DNA from: Nitrososphaerota archaeon
GTDB lineage: Archaea > Thermoproteota > Nitrososphaeria > Nitrososphaerales > CADDZS01
NCBI GenBank assembly: GCA_027886785.1
Contig: JAPCJV010000038.1
Span: 1 to 9,637, forward strand
DNA length: 9,637 nucleotides
Direction of reading: 5' to 3'
The position numbers and the translations under genes were made by a program. Under the pieces are notes generated by a model. It was not told the DNA's origin and did not search any database. It worked only from the letters and a program-made list of their open reading frames with translations. Of this stretch, positions 6,483-9,637 are shown piece after piece. Positions within the stretch are counted from its first letter, which is position 1. Each line of letters opens with the position of its first letter.

Positions 6483-7811
6483 TCAAGTTTTTGAATATGC
6501 TGGCGTGAATTTGAAGAAGTGCGGACCAGAGTGGGACGCGGGCAACTTTGACCTGTATTCTTGGGTACCAATCAAAATACCATCGTCAGTTATTTCAAAC
6601 GGGAAGAATTCGGTGGGGTGAGCCGCGCCCCTGAGCGTATGGACGCGAAGAAATCTTCGAATCCCAGTCGCCGACTCTTCCAATTTTAATTGTATTACTC
6701 CCTCGAATAGACTCTTTATCATTGATAGGAATCGCGGTGAGTGGACTCCGCTTGTAACGGTCACACATCCCGATAGAGATTTGGTCTTGCAAAAACGACA
6801 GGCGGCTACCAAAAACTTGTAAACAGAGGTTTCATCCACTTCGATTGCCAGGGAATCTATGCTATCAAATAGAAAATATGGACGAGGAGAGGTCCCAGAG
6901 CCTTGTCGATCGGAGACCGCCCTAACTGCAGTTTCGATATCATGTGTCAACCCATCGAGATTCAGTTTCGGAATTTCAAGCTGAATTGTGTCAGAGGTAT
7001 CCTCTTGTTCTGTCCGTCCGTAGCAATCCACAATCTGAAAATTTCCTGGCTCCGAACCCCACTCTTTCATTCTCTCATTAAGTTCACTTTGAGAAGGATT
7101 TGCAGAAACGAAAATTACGGGCTGATCATTTTGCACTGCAAGTCTAGCCAACCCTCTGATCAAAGAGCTCTTGCCCGATCCCGGAGGCCCCTCAATCAAG
7201 ATCACGCCAGATCTGACCAGCCCATAAGTGTAACATTCCACGCAGAACTCATACGATGTACTTGGCTGAACCTCCCAAGGTAGAATTATTTTGTAGACGT
7301 GAATAGGGAGCTCCACATTTTTCAATTCCCGGCTGCCGAGAGATTCAACTGGGAACTCAAATTTGTTGCGAATATGGTCATAGACTTGTTGCGACATGCA
7401 AACGCCCCCGTCTTCGGCGAGAGGTTCAATGCGAGAAGCTATGTTTACAGCATCTCCGTAAACGTCGCCTTGGGTGTGGATGACGTCCCCTAGATGTAAC
7501 CCGATTCGGAGTTTGATCTGCTTTTGGAGAGGACGACTCCGATTAAGCTCGTTCAAGAATTGCTGCAACTCAAAAGCACATCTAACTGCTTCCAGCGCGC
7601 TTTCGAACTCAACCAGGAATGCGTCTCCAATAGTTTTGACTTCTTTCCCATGGTGTTTCGGAAACAGGGGGCGGATCATTTTTCTCTGCTCCTCAAGCAA
7701 CTCCAATGCAGCTGACTCATTCTTCTGAGTGAGAGAAGTGAACCCGACCATGTCAGTAAACATGATAGCTGCTAACTTCCGCTGCGCTTCCCCTTGCAAT
7801 TCCCGTGACAC
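6483..7811 (-). CDS. Class III adenylate cyclase domain fused to a KaiC/RAD55-like P-loop ATPase domain
   Basis: A 442-residue protein from GTG 7811; an in-frame TGA lies a few codons upstream with no other start codon between. Residues 10-178 are a class III cyclase domain with all expected residues: metal aspartates D20 (FTDMVGFT) and D63 (KTIGDAFLVEF), adenine-selecting K59 and D116, and transition-state N123 and R127 (GDAVNIASR). It ends in the usual ELKNVELPIHVYKI. Production of cAMP from ATP is therefore likely. Residues 185-415 resemble KaiC/RAD55 ATPases: Walker A GPPGSGKSS (208-216), Walker B YFLFDS (D316), and the closing pattern LRGAAHPTEFFPFEIT. The KaiC catalytic Glu pair is replaced by N238-P239 and the KMRG lysine by T392, so this domain may bind rather than hydrolyse ATP. 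C190 and C193 precede the P-loop. No membrane segment is seen. The target of any cAMP signal is unknown. Confidence 0.88.
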   Translation of the reverse strand: MSRELQGEAQRKLAAIMFTDMVGFTSLTQKNESAALELLEEQRKMIRPLFPKHHGKEVKTIGDAFLVEFESALEAVRCAFELQQFLNELNRSRPLQKQIKLRIGLHLGDVIHTQGDVYGDAVNIASRIEPLAEDGGVCMSQQVYDHIRNKFEFPVESLGSRELKNVELPIHVYKIILPWEVQPSTSYEFCVECYTYGLVRSGVILIEGPPGSGKSSLIRGLARLAVQNDQPVIFVSANPSQSELNERMKEWGSEPGNFQIVDCYGRTEQEDTSDTIQLEIPKLNLDGLTHDIETAVRAVSDRQGSGTSPRPYFLFDSIDSLAIEVDETSVYKFLVAACRFCKTKSLSGCVTVTSGVHSPRFLSMIKSLFEGVIQLKLEESATGIRRFLRVHTLRGAAHPTEFFPFEITDDGILIGTQEYRSKLPASHSGPHFFKFTPAYSKT

Positions 7812-7918
7812 TAGGCTGGCCTTTGCACTACATCACTTGGCAGGGTTACTAAAATTGTTTGAAATCGGAAAAGAAATAGTCAGATATGCCATTGCAAGGT
7901 CTCTTCATCGGAGAAAAA

Positions 7919-8137
7919 CTAGTGTGAGAATTTGACGTAAGTTACTTCGTTCCCAAATTCCAAAATACTGGTAGATAGCAGGTGCTTAAACCATTGATTA
8001 ATATCCTGAATATTTTTCTCCATTTGCAAGCGCGTGAAGAATTTCACGGGTGAGCTAGGAACGAGCTCCATTTTGTTGTAACAGCTGGGCACTAGCTTTG
8101 CCGTTAGTTCAGGGGAATTTCCTCGATCCATCTTCAT
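7919..8137 (-). CDS. Small hypothetical protein, 72 residues (doubtful)
   Basis: The frame runs from ATG 8137 to a stop at 7919-7921, upstream of and on the same strand as the cyclase gene, with a gap of about 107 bases. The second half (LQMEKNIQDINQWFKHLLSTSILEF) has an amphipathic helical look. No family is recognised. A TATA-like CTTTATCA lies only about 14 bases before the ATG, too close for a normal start, and AAGG directly abuts the ATG. Either the true start lies further in or the frame is not expressed. It could also be a remnant of a longer gene. Confidence 0.3.
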   Translation of the reverse strand: MKMDRGNSPELTAKLVPSCYNKMELVPSSPVKFFTRLQMEKNIQDINQWFKHLLSTSILEFGNEVTYVKFSH

Positions 8138-8162
8138 CCTTCAATGTGATAAAGTACGTCTC

Positions 8163-8227
8163 CCGAGTAAACTATCTGCTAGTAGATCTGTTGTCCCCCT
8201 CCGCCACTCGGCGTATTATTAGCAGAT
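8163..8227. repeat. Two interleaved inverted repeats (pseudoknot-like arrangement)
   Basis: CCGAGT (8163-8168) pairs with ACTCGG (8206-8211), and ATCTGCTA (8174-8181) pairs with TAGCAGAT (8220-8227). The order is A-B-A'-B', which as RNA would be a pseudoknot rather than nested hairpins. It lies downstream of the substrate-binding protein gene and before the small 72-residue frame, so it may be part of a 3' untranslated region on the - strand. Confidence 0.35.
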
Positions 8228-8251
8228 GAGAAGAGCTACTACTGCTCTAAT
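8221..8251 (-). terminator. Candidate hairpin terminator after the substrate-binding protein gene
   Basis: Just past the stop codon on the - strand, AGAGC and GCTCT (8232-8248) form a 5-bp stem with a 7-base loop, followed by the pyrimidine-rich TCTCATCTGC. It lacks a clean T-run, so it is weak as a terminator. Confidence 0.3.
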
Positions 8252-9637
8252 TTACTGCCCATTGACGAATGTGACCGTGTTGATCAGAGGGGCCGTATCC
8301 GCACCGCTCCACGACGGGTCGGGGAAGAACCCAGAGACTACCTGCTTGTCCCACGCCAGAGAGCCGTCGCCGACCCACAGTCCCAGAGTACCAATCCACG
8401 CGTACGGCGCGTCGTTGTACACCTGCGCCTGCGCCAGCTTGAGCTGCGACTGGATATAGGTCAGGTTGTTGGATGTGAAGAAGGAGTTCACCTCGGTCGT
8501 GACGTTCTGATTGTTGTAGAGTGCCCAGTCTCCTCCACCGAAGGCGCTGACGAAGGTAACCCATGGATCGCTCGGAGTAAGTACGCCCGACGGCGCAAAG
8601 TTCTCCCCGCCGAGAAGGGAGAGGTGCCCCACCATCTGGTTCTTCAAAGTGGCATTCACCTGGCTGTACGCCGCCTGGTAGAGGTTGTACGACTGGATAT
8701 CAATGTTCACGGAGATCCCGATCGCCGCTAGGTTCGACTGGATTAATTGATCTGCAATGTTGCAGTACGAGCATCCAGAGGGCTGCGTGAAATCTAGCGC
8801 CGGAAATTTCGTCACGTCCACTCCCGCCATTTTCAAATAATTCTGGGCGAGCGTTACGTTGTACTGATATCCGGAATAATTATTCAGGTTGTAGAACTGC
8901 TTCCACCCCGGCGTCTCCGGGCCCACCATGGGGTTCATCTTTCCGTGGAACGCCGTGTCGTAGATCGCCGTGTAGTTGATCGCGTGTGCGATCGCCTGCC
9001 TCACGTCAGTGATATTCGTCGGGTACTTGTGCGTATTCATCGCGAGCGCAAACACCGCGCCGTTCCAGGGAGGCAGGGTGACGTATCCGTACTTCGAGGG
9101 GACCGCTTGTATGAGATTCCAGTTCGTGCCCTGCACTACGCCAATCTGCGCGTTCCCACTGGAAAGATCCGAGAACCGTGCGAAATCGTCCGGCTTGTCG
9201 TTGATGATCACGTTCTTGACGTGCCCCGGATCGAGGATCGGATTCTGCGCGATCTGCGCTGCGGTCAGGTTGTTCCCCCAGTACAGCGGATTCTGCGTGA
9301 ACTTCACGTATGCCATTTCAGAAACATTCGTAAACACGTACGGCCCCGTGCCTGGCACCGGATGCTGGCCCCAGTAAGAGTTCCCCGGAAACCCTCCCGA
9401 GGTCCCGAAGCCGCCGTGGTTGTTGAGCATGTACTGCGCGTCCCACATCAGTCCCGGCGCTCCCAGAAACAGCCCGGGCATGTACAGGTACGGCGACAGC
9501 ATGCGGAACACGATCGTGTACGGATCTGTGACATAGATCGGCCACGACTTGTTTTGCATCATCGCGAGCACTCCGGGTGACGGATTAATGAGTCCCGTCG
9601 GCCCGATCTGCGCGAAGGTGCCGGATCCCACCGCGAC
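8252..9637 (-). CDS. ABC transporter substrate-binding protein, family 5 (peptide/solute; OppA-like), N-terminus cut by window
   Basis: About 461 residues are present; the frame runs off the right edge, so the signal peptide or lipobox is not visible. It matches SBP family 5, which captures oligopeptides, nickel or other solutes outside the cell for an ABC importer. Signatures, numbered from GTG 9631, are GTGPYVF (95-101), DVRQAIAHAINYTAIYDTAFHG (209-230, quoted from the family helix) and WIGTLGLWV near the end. Nine N-x-S/T sequons (N102, 121, 206, 219, 251, 258, 326, 376, 389) and many Asn, Tyr and Trp suit a glycosylated archaeal surface protein. C287 and C290 (GCSYC) may form a disulfide. 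The C-terminus (LINTVTFVNGQ) has no membrane anchor, so anchoring would be N-terminal. Codons are strongly G/C-ending, unlike all other genes here. Permease and ATPase genes are not in the window. Confidence 0.9.
   Translation of the reverse strand, partial: VAVGSGTFAQIGPTGLINPSPGVLAMMQNKSWPIYVTDPYTIVFRMLSPYLYMPGLFLGAPGLMWDAQYMLNNHGGFGTSGGFPGNSYWGQHPVPGTGPYVFTNVSEMAYVKFTQNPLYWGNNLTAAQIAQNPILDPGHVKNVIINDKPDDFARFSDLSSGNAQIGVVQGTNWNLIQAVPSKYGYVTLPPWNGAVFALAMNTHKYPTNITDVRQAIAHAINYTAIYDTAFHGKMNPMVGPETPGWKQFYNLNNYSGYQYNVTLAQNYLKMAGVDVTKFPALDFTQPSGCSYCNIADQLIQSNLAAIGISVNIDIQSYNLYQAAYSQVNATLKNQMVGHLSLLGGENFAPSGVLTPSDPWVTFVSAFGGGDWALYNNQNVTTEVNSFFTSNNLTYIQSQLKLAQAQVYNDAPYAWIGTLGLWVGDGSLAWDKQVVSGFFPDPSWSGADTAPLINTVTFVNGQ

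Noticed and set aside
6903..7283. 126-residue + strand frame inside the cyclase gene
   Set aside because: It is antisense to the conserved P-loop region and has no domain pattern; it is a shadow.
8150..8212. tRNA-like 5' segment on the - strand (GCCGAGTGGCGGAGG...)
   Set aside because: The start resembles a Ser/Leu-type tRNA D arm, but no proper anticodon stem, no GGTTCGAATC-like T arm and no matching 3' acceptor strand follow.
8247..8564. 105-residue - strand frame overlapping the substrate-binding protein in another frame
   Set aside because: Arg-, Gln- and Gly-rich content typical of an off-frame reading of a GC-rich gene; the main frame has family motifs.
8945..9580. Long + strand frame opposite the substrate-binding protein gene
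   Set aside because: Its composition is dominated by Arg, Val and His without a recognisable fold. It mirrors the GC-rich codons of the well-supported - strand gene, so it is an antisense shadow.

Overview
The window looks archaeal. A TATA-like element sits at the leaderless distance from the metallo-beta-lactamase start. A class III cyclase is fused to a KaiC/RAD55-like P-loop domain, a family that is especially common in archaea. The substrate-binding protein at the right edge is rich in N-glycosylation sequons. A Thermoproteota (Nitrososphaeria- or Bathyarchaeia-like) or Thermoplasmata genome would fit, but no RNA gene or lineage marker is present, so the lineage stays open. Most of the window is AT-leaning; from about 8250 to the right edge it becomes clearly GC-rich.

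Left block (1-2956, + strand): the C-terminal end of a D-2-hydroxyacid dehydrogenase-like gene, a sugar-phosphate isomerase/epimerase-like TIM barrel, a roughly 0.5-0.6 kb gap full of inverted and direct repeats, then a 12-helix MFS transporter. This reads as a small uptake and catabolism cluster for a carbohydrate or hydroxy acid.

Middle block (3093-6479): a persulfide-dioxygenase/glyoxalase-II-like metallo-beta-lactamase protein with a leaderless-type promoter, a convergent SRPBCC lipid-binding-fold gene, and a large three-part protein. That protein joins a DsbA/FrnE-like thioredoxin-fold domain, a winged helix and an ArsM-like methyltransferase. Both catalytic modules have altered thiol residues (CxxS instead of CxxC; GVGYP instead of the ArsM GCGNP). 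It is the most unusual gene here and, with the metallo-beta-lactamase protein, suggests thiol, sulfur or metalloid chemistry.

Right block (6483-9637, - strand): an adenylate-cyclase-type domain fused to a KaiC-like ATPase domain with a degenerate catalytic Glu pair, convergent with the methyltransferase gene across 3 bp; a doubtful 72-residue ORF; a short region with interleaved inverted repeats; and an ABC peptide/solute-binding protein (SBP family 5) cut by the window edge. No tRNA, rRNA, CRISPR array, transposase or attachment site was recognised.
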